Shown in pieces: positions 5,915 through 12,453 of a DNA stretch of 14,325 nucleotides (the first letter of the stretch is position 1; every line of letters starts with the position of its first letter). The notes under the pieces are model-generated. The model was not told the origin of the DNA. It ran no database searches and saw only the letters and a list, made by a program, of their open reading frames with translations. Position numbers and translations under genes: made by a program. Origin of the DNA: Desulfobacterales bacterium. Its GTDB lineage: Bacteria > Desulfobacterota > Desulfobacteria > Desulfobacterales > C00003060. The stretch is from NCBI GenBank assembly GCA_030616425.1, contig JAUWXJ010000037.1:1-14325 (forward strand), in the 5' to 3' direction.

Positions 5915-8320
5915 ATGGCACGCTCTAAGAGTCGATCTAGCATAAAAGAAATAAGAGCCAAGCGAGGCAAGAAGGGCATCCTGGGGAGGTTTATCCGTCT
6001 CCTTTACGGAACCGTCATCGTCTTGTCTCTCCTTGCCGGGCTCTTTCTGGGAGGGGTTTACTTTTACTTTACAAGGGACCTTCCCAAGATATCCTCTTTG
6101 AAGGATTACCGCCCGCCTATCATCACCACTGTCTACTCTGATGATAAGCGCAAGATTGCCGAGTTCTTCAAAGAACGAAGAATCGTAGTTCCCTTTTCCA
6201 AGATGCCAAAAATGCTTATCAACGGCTTTGTTGCAGCAGAAGACGCTCGCTTTTTCAAACATGAAGGAGTCGACCTTTCCAGCATTGCCCGAGCATTTTT
6301 GAAAAACATCGAAGCAGGCACCATCATTCAGGGGGGAAGCACTATAACCCAGCAGGTCGCCAAGTCCTTCTTTTTGTCACCTAAAAAAAGCTATGCCCGT
6401 AAGGGGCGAGAAGCGATCCTTGCCTACCGCATAGACCAGGCCTTTACCAAGGATGAGATTCTCTTCCTCTATCTCAACCAGATATACTTGGGACACGGTG
6501 CTTACGGTGTTGAGGCAGCCGCCGATAACTATTTTGGAAAATCAGTGGCTGATCTGAACCTGGCTGAATGCGCCATGCTGGCTGGGTTGCCGCAGGCCCC
6601 CAGCCGTCACTCCCCGTTTCTGCATCCCAAAAAGGCGAAGGAGCGCCAGATCTATGTCCTAAACCGGATGATCAATGAAGGGTATATTACAAACGTGGAG
6701 GCAACCGAGGCGATCAACACACCGCTTGATATTAAGCCCAGACGCAACTGGTACATTGAAGAGGTGCCTCACTACGCTGAGTACGTGAGGAAGTACGTGG
6801 AGGAAAGATACGGCAGGGATGCCCTCTACCAGGAGGGCCTCATCATACACACTGCCGTCAATATCGAAATGCAAAAACTGGGGCAGGCCGGCTTAAACCA
6901 CGGGCTACAAGCGCTCGACAAGAGGCAGGGGTATAGGGGCCCGCTCAAGCGCCTGGAGCCGGAAGAGTTAGAGGCGTTCTCTCAAGAGATCCAGAAAACC
7001 CTTGAAAAACACCCGCTTGAACTGGACGGAGTGATCCAGGGGGTAGTCATTGCTGTTAACGACAGCGAGCAAAAGGCCACAGTTCGCATCGGAAGTAAAC
7101 AAGAAGACCTTCATCTTGATAAGATGAAATGGGCAAGGGAACCTGACCCAGAGGTTGCCCACTATGACGCCAGGGTAAAGAAGGTTAGTGATGTTTTAGA
7201 GGTGGGTGATATAATCCTGGTAAGAGTGAAGGGTCAAAACGAAGAGACCGGAGAGTGGAATTTATCTCTGGAACAGACACCTACAGTGGAGGGGGCGCTT
7301 CTTTGTATGGAGTCTGAAACCGGCTATGTAAAGGCCATGATAGGCGGTCGAGACTTCAGGGTAAGCCAGTTCAACAGGGCCATACAATCAAGGCGTCAGC
7401 CCGGCTCGGCCTTTAAACCGATCATCTACGCTGCCGCCTTTGATAAGGACTATACGCCTGCAACCATTATTATTGATTCCCCGATCGTGTTTGAGGATAC
7501 GGAAAAGGAATTCACCTGGAAACCGAAGAACTATGAAGAAAAATTTCACGGCCCCACTCTTCTGCGGACTGCTCTGGCCCTGTCTCGAAACGTAGTCACT
7601 ATCAAGCTTCTAAAGGACATGGGCGTAGATTATGTGATCGATTATGCCCAACAACTCGGTATCCAATCGAATTTGAATCGAGACCTTTCCCTGGCACTCG
7701 GTTCATCAGGGGTCTCGCTCCTTGAGCTGGTGCGCGCATATGCCATCTTTAACAATCAAGGATATCGCGTAAGGCCATGTTTTGTCACAAAGATACTCGA
7801 TCAGGACGGAAATGTGCTGGAGGAGAATCAGCCTGAAAGCGAAAAAGTTATTGAGAAGAGCACAGCCTATATTATTACGAATCTCCTTCAGGGGGTGGTT
7901 CAGCACGGAACCGGCCGCCGGGTCAAGGCCCTTAATCGGCCTGTAGCGGGCAAGACCGGCACAACCAACAACCTCCACGATGCCTGGTTTGTAGGATATA
8001 CCCCGCGCTATGTCACAGGGGTCTGGGTAGGCTTTGATGAAGAGAAATCACTCGGCGTTGACGAAACCGGCTCCAGGGCTGCCAGCCCCATTTGGCTGGA
8101 GTTTATGCAGGAAATCCTCAAGGACAAGCCTGTACGCGTCTTCCAAGTGCCAGACGGCGTAGTCTTTGCCAAGATAGATAAAGAGACCGGACTCTTGGCA
8201 GTACCTGAATCAAAGCAGACCGTTTTTGAATGCTTCAAGGAAGGAACAGTTCCTACCGAATACACAAAAAAGCCCGGTTCTATCACTGAACCAGGCCAGT
8301 TCTTCAAATCCGACATGTAA
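5915..8320 (+). CDS. mrcA: Class A penicillin-binding protein (PBP1A type)
   Basis: This 801-residue bifunctional enzyme polymerises lipid II glycan strands and cross-links peptides in the periplasm. In order: a Lys/Arg-rich cytoplasmic tail (1-28), one membrane anchor (about 29-52, VIVLSLLAGLFLGGVYFYF), a GT51 transglycosylase domain (about 70-245) with the catalytic Glu in AAEDARFF (E109), the GGSTITQQ motif and the QIYLGHGAYGVE motif. An OB-like insert typical of PBP1A follows (about 330-450), then the transpeptidase domain with SxxK = S498-A-F-K501, SxN = S557-R-N559 and KTG = 680-682. All catalytic motifs are intact. Length is between those of E. coli PBP1b and PBP1a. The ATG at 5915 is the first possible start (an in-frame TAA lies four codons upstream), but the purines AAGG are too close to be an ideal binding site. 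It is the first gene on the plus strand and appears to be monocistronic. The gene symbol follows the closest E. coli paralogue. Confidence 0.95.
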   Translation: MARSKSRSSIKEIRAKRGKKGILGRFIRLLYGTVIVLSLLAGLFLGGVYFYFTRDLPKISSLKDYRPPIITTVYSDDKRKIAEFFKERRIVVPFSKMPKMLINGFVAAEDARFFKHEGVDLSSIARAFLKNIEAGTIIQGGSTITQQVAKSFFLSPKKSYARKGREAILAYRIDQAFTKDEILFLYLNQIYLGHGAYGVEAAADNYFGKSVADLNLAECAMLAGLPQAPSRHSPFLHPKKAKERQIYVLNRMINEGYITNVEATEAINTPLDIKPRRNWYIEEVPHYAEYVRKYVEERYGRDALYQEGLIIHTAVNIEMQKLGQAGLNHGLQALDKRQGYRGPLKRLEPEELEAFSQEIQKTLEKHPLELDGVIQGVVIAVNDSEQKATVRIGSKQEDLHLDKMKWAREPDPEVAHYDARVKKVSDVLEVGDIILVRVKGQNEETGEWNLSLEQTPTVEGALLCMESETGYVKAMIGGRDFRVSQFNRAIQSRRQPGSAFKPIIYAAAFDKDYTPATIIIDSPIVFEDTEKEFTWKPKNYEEKFHGPTLLRTALALSRNVVTIKLLKDMGVDYVIDYAQQLGIQSNLNRDLSLALGSSGVSLLELVRAYAIFNNQGYRVRPCFVTKILDQDGNVLEENQPESEKVIEKSTAYIITNLLQGVVQHGTGRRVKALNRPVAGKTGTTNNLHDAWFVGYTPRYVTGVWVGFDEEKSLGVDETGSRAASPIWLEFMQEILKDKPVRVFQVPDGVVFAKIDKETGLLAVPESKQTVFECFKEGTVPTEYTKKPGSITEPGQFFKSDM

Positions 8321-8437
8321 GAGGCCTGCGGCCTACCATTAGCTATTGGCCATTAGCCGAAGGTAAAGGGAACCTTTCCAGGAGGCTTTCAGCCTACTGT
8401 TGGCTTATGGCCAGTAACTGATAGCTGAAAGCTTTCC
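8321..8437 (+). repeat. Two-copy ~60-bp tandem repeat with covarying hairpins, after the PBP gene
   Basis: Unit 1 (8321-8380) begins GAGGCCTGCGGCCTAC and unit 2 (8382-8437) begins GAGGCTTTCAGCCTAC; both continue with related ATTAGCTATTGGCC and TTGGCTTATGGCC words and both end in CTTTCC. The leading hairpin is AGGCC-TGC-GGCCT in unit 1 and AGGCT-TTC-AGCCT in unit 2, so a C:G pair is replaced by T:A with pairing kept. Unit 2 also holds a longer inverted pair, GCTTTCAGC (8385-8393) with GCTGAAAGC (8424-8432). Unit 1 starts one base after the PBP stop, so it may fold in the 3' end of that mRNA. No proper T-tract follows, so I do not call an intrinsic terminator. The second half of unit 1 is the plus-strand copy of the repeat found at 4301-4336. 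Confidence 0.65.
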
Positions 8438-8477
8438 AAAAACCTTCCTGCCTTTCTTGAGCCTTAAGGCACGAATA

Positions 8478-8549
8478 TTGCTTAATAAATTAAAAAAATA
8501 AAAATTAACTTGACAAAGTGTGCCAAAATAGGTACTGTGTTGGCGTGGC
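8478..8549 (+). promoter_or_regulatory. Candidate promoter and operator of the toxin-antitoxin operon
   Basis: An A/T-only stretch (8482-8506) resembling an UP element is followed by a perfect TTGACA (8510-8515) and, after 17 bases, a weak TACTGT (8533-8538). Between and around these is an inverted repeat, TGCCAA (8521-8526) and TTGGC (8540-8544), with a further TGGCA at 8546. A repressor bound there would cover the core promoter, as expected for autoregulation by the HTH antitoxin. The predicted start of transcription falls at or within a few bases of the toxin GTG at 8545. The -10 match is poor, so this is moderate evidence. Confidence 0.5.
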
Positions 8550-8907
8550 AAAAAAAGAGCCTTTATTGCAGGTTTTTTTCTATAAATCTGATGCTGGAAA
8601 CGAACCCGTTAGGGATTGGCTGCGAGGCTTATCCAAAAAGGATAAAAAGATCATTGGGGAGGACATAAAAACTGTTCAATTTGGTTGGCCAATAGGCATG
8701 CCAGTAGTACGAGCACTTGGGAAAAACCTACACGAAACACGATCTGATCTGGAGAACAGAATTGCACGTATCTTGTTTACACTTGATAATAATATAATGG
8801 TTCTGTTGCATGGATTCATAAAGAAGGCCAGAAAGACACCCAAAGAAGATTTAGCAATAGCAAGGAAACGAATGTCGAAGCAAAAGAAAACAAAAGGTGG
8901 TGATTAA
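8545..8907 (+). CDS. higB: HigB-like toxin, phage Gp49-like (RelE superfamily)
   Basis: The 120-residue basic protein matches the Gp49-like/HigB family, whose members are ribosome-dependent mRNA interferases. Diagnostic segments are YKSDAGNEPVRDWL near the N-terminus, the central GEDIKTVQFGWPIGMPVVRALG, RSDLENRIARILFT, and the near-invariant VLLHGFIKKARKTPKEDLAIARKRM at the end. The GTG at 8545 gives the family's usual N-terminus. An earlier GTG at 8518 lies inside the putative promoter spacer and is rejected. No Shine-Dalgarno sequence is evident before 8545. The toxin precedes the antitoxin, the HigBA order. Both genes are more AT-rich and Lys-rich than their neighbours, which suggests acquisition by transfer. 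Toxicity is inferred from the family only. Confidence 0.9.
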   Translation: MAKKEPLLQVFFYKSDAGNEPVRDWLRGLSKKDKKIIGEDIKTVQFGWPIGMPVVRALGKNLHETRSDLENRIARILFTLDNNIMVLLHGFIKKARKTPKEDLAIARKRMSKQKKTKGGD

Positions 8908-8908
8908 A

Positions 8909-9190
8909 ATGAAAAAACGAAACATAGGCAGCAGCTTTGATGATTTCCTTGAAGAAGAGGATCTTCTAGAAGAAGCCGAAGAAACAGCCGTTAAAAGGGT
9001 TGTTGCATTTCAAATTAAACGGGCAATGAAGGTTCAAAAGATCAATAAAGCAACAATGGCAAAAAAGATGAAGACAAGTAGGACTCAAGTTGACAGGTTG
9101 TTAAGTCCCAATAATGAATCTGTTACCCTTCAAACCTTAAAAAAAGCTGCTTTTGCTGTAAACAGAAACTTAAGAATTGAGCTAGTTTAA
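8909..9190 (+). CDS. higA: HigA-like antitoxin, XRE-family HTH
   Basis: The 93-residue protein has an acidic N-terminus (FDDFLEEEDLLEEAEE, about 10-25) and an XRE-type helix-turn-helix (about 45-80), with KATMAKKMKTSRTQVDRLL forming helices 2 and 3 and LQTLKKAAFAVNRNL closing the fold. This is the standard partner of Gp49-like HigB toxins: it neutralises the toxin and represses the operon. The start ATG at 8909 lies one base past the toxin stop and has AAGGTGG eight bases upstream, inside the end of higB. A GTG at 8897 in the same frame is less likely. Its probable target is the inverted repeat over the promoter at 8521-8550. No terminator is seen between its stop and the element remnant at 9237. 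Confidence 0.9.
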   Translation: MKKRNIGSSFDDFLEEEDLLEEAEETAVKRVVAFQIKRAMKVQKINKATMAKKMKTSRTQVDRLLSPNNESVTLQTLKKAAFAVNRNLRIELV

Positions 9191-9236
9191 AAATTCGAGT
9201 TCCTTATCCCTTCATAATCCTCGATTGTGCGAGTTT

Positions 9237-9488
9237 GGGGACGCCCCTTACATTTCCACATTTACAGTTTTGGGCTTACGGATCGATGAGATTGTAGCCC
9301 TTTTGTTGTACTATTGTCTCTCCTCGCTTTACTGACTGACTCACCCCGGCCAATGAGAGATTCAAGCGCCTTGCTATTTGAGCCATACCAATACCAAGGT
9401 CTCTTACCGCCCAATAGCACAACAGGCTTTTTGCCTTAACGCGCAAAAGAATCATTATTTCAAATCTGTAAATGTAAAGGGCGTCCCC
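9237..9488 (-). mobile_element. Internally deleted RAYT/IS200-type element remnant with matching ends
   Basis: The 252-bp segment is bounded by an inverted repeat: GGGGACGCCCCTTACATTT with ACATTTACAG on the left (9237-9267), and on the right (9466-9488) the complement of GGGGACGCCCTTTACATTTACAG. The left copy carries about eight extra bases (a partial duplication of ACATTT). Inside, on the minus strand, is only the C-terminal helix-turn-helix part of a REP-associated tyrosine transposase (9276-9464); the HUH/Y1 catalytic domain is absent. The likely history is a large internal deletion that left both ends and the 3' end of the gene. Together with 9191-9236 and 9489-9534, where I see only small AGCTT-rich words, this accounts for the gene-free stretch between higA and the CBS-ACT gene. 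Confidence 0.65.
9276..9464 (-). pseudogene. C-terminal fragment of a REP-associated tyrosine transposase
   Basis: The minus-strand frame reads VKAKSLLCYWAVRDLG, then a helix-turn-helix IARRLNLSLAGVSQSVKRGE and ends GYNLIDP. This is the characteristic C-terminal extension of deltaproteobacterial RAYT/IS200-like transposases, in which a helix-turn-helix follows the Y1 domain. The catalytic HxH and Tyr motifs are missing. The frame remains open out to 9602 beyond the element end, but that part is repeat-derived and overlaps the CBS-ACT gene, so it is not counted. The fragment is most likely not expressed as a functional protein. Confidence 0.7.
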
Positions 9489-9534
9489 GAAGCCCCATTC
9501 CAGCTTCAAGCCTTGAGCTTTGAGCTTCCTCACA

Positions 9535-10230
9535 CTACGGTATCCGCACCCTTCGGTTTTCGACCTCTTCCAGGAAGTCCTTGGACGTATAAAGGACCAC
9601 AAACTTCTCTTCCAATTCCCTGACCAAGTCCTTCAGCTTCTCTTCTGGCAAAGAACTGCTGCGTATGTACACATCCCGGCGGCCCTCCTCAGCTGTCTCA
9701 CGTGTAGACAGAATGCTAACAATGCGCCCCCCATGTGAGCGGATCACATCAGCCGCCTCCTTGATCGAACCCGGGCGATCCTCCAGACTGAAAGCAAATT
9801 GAATGCCGCCAGTATAGACTCCGGCAATATTGATCATGACCTTAAAGATGTCAGTTTGTGTAATAATGCCGATCAGGGCACCCTTGTCGTTTATAACCGG
9901 AAGGGATGAGATCTTGTTTTCAAGCATCAGAATAGCAGCAAATTCCACGGTCTCGTCCGGCTTAACATAGACCACGTTTTTGGTCATCAGGTCCTTGATC
10001 TTGATGGATGAAAGGAGATAATTCAGCTCATACACGTCCAGGGTCGTTGCCTTGGATGGTGCGGCGTCTTTCAGATCCCTGTCACTGACAATCCCCGCCA
10101 GCTGCCCTTTCTTGTTGACCACAGGCAAGCAGCGGATCTTTTTTTCCTTCATGATCATAGACGCCTTCATCATGGATGTATCTTCCTCCACCGTAATGAG
10201 ATCAGTGGTCATCCACCCCTTTACCAGCAT
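9535..10230 (-). CDS. AcuB-like protein: two CBS domains plus C-terminal ACT domain
   Basis: The 231-residue cytoplasmic protein has CBS1 at about 7-57 (start MTTDLITVEED, end GIVSDRDLKDA), CBS2 at about 80-132 (start DLMTKNVVYVKPDETV, end GIITQTDIFKVM), and an ACT domain from about 142 (FSLEDRPGSIKEAADVIRSHGGRIVSI). CBS pairs usually bind adenosyl nucleotides (AMP, ATP, SAM) and ACT domains bind amino acids, so a metabolic sensor is likely, but the ligand is unknown. The architecture is that of AcuB, named after Bacillus acetoin utilisation; no acetoin genes are nearby, so I give no symbol. The ATG at 10230 has GGAGG seven bases upstream, a strong start. It follows recN on the same strand, separated by a palindromic element, so it probably has its own promoter. 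Confidence 0.92.
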   Translation of the reverse strand: MLVKGWMTTDLITVEEDTSMMKASMIMKEKKIRCLPVVNKKGQLAGIVSDRDLKDAAPSKATTLDVYELNYLLSSIKIKDLMTKNVVYVKPDETVEFAAILMLENKISSLPVINDKGALIGIITQTDIFKVMINIAGVYTGGIQFAFSLEDRPGSIKEAADVIRSHGGRIVSILSTRETAEEGRRDVYIRSSSLPEEKLKDLVRELEEKFVVLYTSKDFLEEVENRRVRIP

Positions 10231-10351
10231 AATGTTTCCTCCATTTGTGTTGGCTTGTTGGTACTATTTGGCTATAACTCTTACCGAACTTAGTCCCCTT
10301 CGGTCAGATTCCGCCTGCGGCGGACTGGATGCTGGATACTATATGTATGAA
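10231..10351 (-). other. Leader of the CBS-ACT gene with two short hairpins
   Basis: This 121-bp stretch lies between the palindromic element and the CBS-ACT start. It contains the perfect hairpin TCCGCC-TGC-GGCGGA (10309-10323) and a second one pairing ACCGAA with TTCGGT across a ten-base loop (10283-10304). Both would be transcribed in the leader of the CBS-ACT mRNA if it starts upstream. Neither is followed by a T-tract in the gene's direction, so neither is a terminator. No clear promoter hexamers were found. Confidence 0.5.
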
Positions 10352-10574
10352 TCGAGACCTTTGAAAAAGTACTTTGAACGAACATCATGAACTTTTTGGG
10401 GTACCCATCTGGGCCAATTCTGAACTGTTTGAGGCCGTTAGGCCAAGTTTAGCGCAAAGGTTGCGCCTGACGGCTTGAACAGAGGCACTACGTGCCAGGA
10501 TTTAGCGAGCAAGCCCATAGATGGGTCAAAAAGTTTATGTAAATAAGTGAAAAGGAGTTTTGCAAAGGTCTCGA
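10352..10574. mobile_element. Nested-palindrome element, second type, with TCGAGACCTTTG ends
   Basis: The 223-bp element has perfect 12-bp terminal inverted repeats, TCGAGACCTTTG (10352-10363) and its complement (10563-10574). A second paired block inside is AACTTTTTGG...ACCCATCTGGGC (10390-10413) with GCCCATAGATGGGTCAAAAAGTTT (10513-10536). Between these sit three small hairpins: GGCC-GTTA-GGCC around 10433-10444, GCGCAA-AGG-TTGCGC (10452-10466) and GGCAC-TAC-GTGCC (10484-10496), giving a cloverleaf-like fold. CTGTTTGAG (10425-10433) beside the first hairpin is shared with the element at 2906-3091. I see no open frame and no convincing target duplication. It ends seven bases beyond the recN stop. 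Confidence 0.7.
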
Positions 10575-10581
10575 ATTGCTA

Positions 10582-12378
10582 CTATGAACTCTGACCTGAA
10601 CGCGGCACAAAGTTTTGTGCCTTTGAACCTCCCCGTTTCACGCTTCCCGATCCACCCGGCCCGCTATCATTGCACGGGTCCCTACCCGCTATCATTTCGC
10701 GGGCGTGATCCAAGGTTTTCTTTGTGATCTTCACCCCTCCCAGCATACGGGCCAACTCCTTCACCCGGGCCTTGTCATCCAAAAGAGTAATGCCGGTCCG
10801 AGTGCGCCCTTTGTAAACGCCTTTTGCAATCTTGAAATGGTGTTTCCCGAACCGGGCAATCTGTGGCAGGTGCGTGATGCAGATAACCTGATGAAAGCGG
10901 GCCAGGGACTGAAGCTTCCGGCCTACAACTTCGGCCACCTCACCTCCGATGCCGGCGTCTACCTCATCAAAGATTACGGTCTCCACGGACTCCGTTGTAG
11001 CCAGTATTGCCTTCAGAGCAAGTATAATCCGGGAGAGCTCACCCCCTGACGCGATCTGGGCGAGCGGCCTCAAATCCTCACCCACATTTGGGGCAATCAG
11101 GAAATCAACACGGTCTATGCCCGTGGCTTCTATACCGTTGTTGTCCAACAAGAGATGAGTATCAGCACTCTCATCAACCGGGCTGGGTCTAAACCTTACT
11201 TCAAACCGGGTTCCCGACATTCCAAGCGAACTCAGCTCGTGCTCAACCTTGCCCGAGAATCTTTGTGCAGCTTTTTTCCTCTTCTTGGATAGCTCACGGC
11301 ACAGCTTGCAGAGTTTCTCATACAACTGATCAAGCTTTTCCTGCACCTCAGTTATTTGCTCAGGCAACGACGATATGCGCTTTAGTTCCTCTTCAGCCTC
11401 CCCGGCACGGGCTAGCACCGATTCAAGGGAGCCACCATACTTTCGCTCTAGTCTGTGAAGCAAATCGAGTCGCTGCTCTACAACCTCCAGTCGATCGCTG
11501 TCAAAGACAACCTGGTGAAGATAGCCGCGCAGATCGTTTGCAACATCTTCGAGTTGAAAAGAGGCTTCCTGCACCTTTTCTGCCAAAGGGCTCAAGGATG
11601 AATCAACACTGCTGAGCCCTTGAAGCTCCTTTGAAATCTCGGTCACATGTTCAACCACAGCCCCATCCGCCCCGTAGAGACGATCTATGCACCTGCCCAC
11701 GGTCTCGTACAACCGCTCGGCATGTCTCAGGCGCTGCCGTTCCTGCTCAAGCTCTTTGTCTTCGTTCGGAGCAATCTTTGCCTGCTGAATCTCACGACAC
11801 TGGAATTCAAGGAGCTCCCGGTGCTCGGTTTGCTCGGTCTGCTCACGCTTCAAGGCATTCCATTCCTTGATCAACGGAAGCATCTGTTGGTAGGACTCCG
11901 AGACACGACTGCGCAGCTCGATCAGCCCTCCAAATTGGTCAAGGACCAAGAGGTGTTGTTCGGGTTTCAGTAGACCCTGGTGGGCATGCTGGCCGGAGAT
12001 GCTGGCAAGGTGCTCGTTGATGGTGGAAAGCATCTGCACGGTAGAAAGCCGACCATTGACGTAGATCTTGTGGCGGCCGTTTCTCTGGATAATCCGACGG
12101 ACCAACAGGCCTTCTGATACGTCAAACCCCTGTGCCTGGGCAGCACTTGCCGCTGGGCTTTCAGGCAGCACCTCAAAGAGTGCCTCCAGTTCAGCCGCCT
12201 CTTTGGAGCTACGGATCAGTTCGGGCGAGGCACGGCTTCCCAGGATCAGGTTCACAGCATTTATGATAATCGATTTTCCGGCCCCTGTCTCTCCGGTCAA
12301 TACGGTGAGATCTTTTTCAAAGCTAATCGAAAGGTCGTCAATGATAGCAAAATTTCTTATGGAGAGTTCCCGAAGCAT
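10582..12378 (-). CDS. recN: DNA repair ATPase RecN
   Basis: RecN is an SMC-like ATPase that gathers DNA ends during double-strand-break repair. The protein is about 598 residues. Seen are the N-terminal LRELSIRNFAIIDDL typical of RecN, Walker A GETGAGKS (about 29-36), a long central Gln/Glu/Arg-rich coiled coil (about 150-360), the ABC signature ASGGELSR (from 443), and Walker B with catalytic DE at 471-472 in VIFDEVDAGIGGE. I start at the ATG at 12378 because family members begin ML-x-x-L-x-I-x-N-F; the ATG at 12390 adds four residues encoded by the leader repeat. No ribosome binding site is visible for either. The last ~35 residues, rich in Gly and Ser (beginning near AGRDPCNDSGPGG), go beyond the usual end of the family (E. 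coli RecN is 553 residues) and are encoded by duplicated and palindromic DNA. The rest is intact. Confidence 0.96.
   Translation of the reverse strand: MLRELSIRNFAIIDDLSISFEKDLTVLTGETGAGKSIIINAVNLILGSRASPELIRSSKEAAELEALFEVLPESPAASAAQAQGFDVSEGLLVRRIIQRNGRHKIYVNGRLSTVQMLSTINEHLASISGQHAHQGLLKPEQHLLVLDQFGGLIELRSRVSESYQQMLPLIKEWNALKREQTEQTEHRELLEFQCREIQQAKIAPNEDKELEQERQRLRHAERLYETVGRCIDRLYGADGAVVEHVTEISKELQGLSSVDSSLSPLAEKVQEASFQLEDVANDLRGYLHQVVFDSDRLEVVEQRLDLLHRLERKYGGSLESVLARAGEAEEELKRISSLPEQITEVQEKLDQLYEKLCKLCRELSKKRKKAAQRFSGKVEHELSSLGMSGTRFEVRFRPSPVDESADTHLLLDNNGIEATGIDRVDFLIAPNVGEDLRPLAQIASGGELSRIILALKAILATTESVETVIFDEVDAGIGGEVAEVVGRKLQSLARFHQVICITHLPQIARFGKHHFKIAKGVYKGRTRTGITLLDDKARVKELARMLGGVKITKKTLDHAREMIAGRDPCNDSGPGGSGSVKRGGSKAQNFVPRSGQSS
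10654..10703 (-). repeat. 25-bp tandem duplication inside the recN 3' end
   Basis: Two adjacent 25-bp units (10679-10703, then 10654-10678 in gene order) match at 20 of 25 positions, sharing ATGATAGCGGG. Because 25 is not a multiple of three, the second copy is read in another frame: the first encodes part of AREMIAG and the second part of RDPCNDSG. Just beyond is a perfect palindrome, GGCACAAA-GT-TTTGTGCC (10604-10621), also within the tail. The duplication appears to have moved the original stop codon out of frame and lengthened the protein. Confidence 0.7.
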
Positions 12379-12453
12379 TATTGGGTTCATTGGGTCATTG
12401 GGTTTATTGGGTTTATTGGGTTTTATAACTCAACAAACCCGACAAACTCAACA
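12379..12453 (-). repeat. Two 8-9-bp repeat arrays filling the cooC-recN gap
   Basis: On the minus strand, three 9-mers (GTTTGTTGA, GTTTGTCGG, GTTTGTTGA) run across and past the cooC stop codon, and after a short spacer five AACCCAATA-type units (9, 9, 9, 8 and 9 bases) run straight into the recN ATG. The two arrays are partly complementary (GGGTTTGTTG against AAACCC-AATA), so the transcript could fold. The whole 69-bp gap is repeat. Two repeat units end in ATG, providing extra upstream start codons. The repeats replace the position where a ribosome binding site for recN would be expected. Confidence 0.8.

Noticed and set aside
8385..8440. Intrinsic terminator after the PBP gene
   Set aside because: The inverted pair has a 30-base loop and no T-tract follows; the stretch is better explained as part of the tandem repeat.
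9276..9602. Treating the whole minus-strand frame as an intact 108-residue gene
   Set aside because: Its first ~45 codons lie outside the element end and overlap the 3' end of the CBS-ACT gene; only the C-terminal part is transposase-like.
10309..10323. Terminator formed by TCCGCC-TGC-GGCGGA
   Set aside because: No T-run follows on either strand; it looks like a dispersed hairpin word in the CBS-ACT leader.
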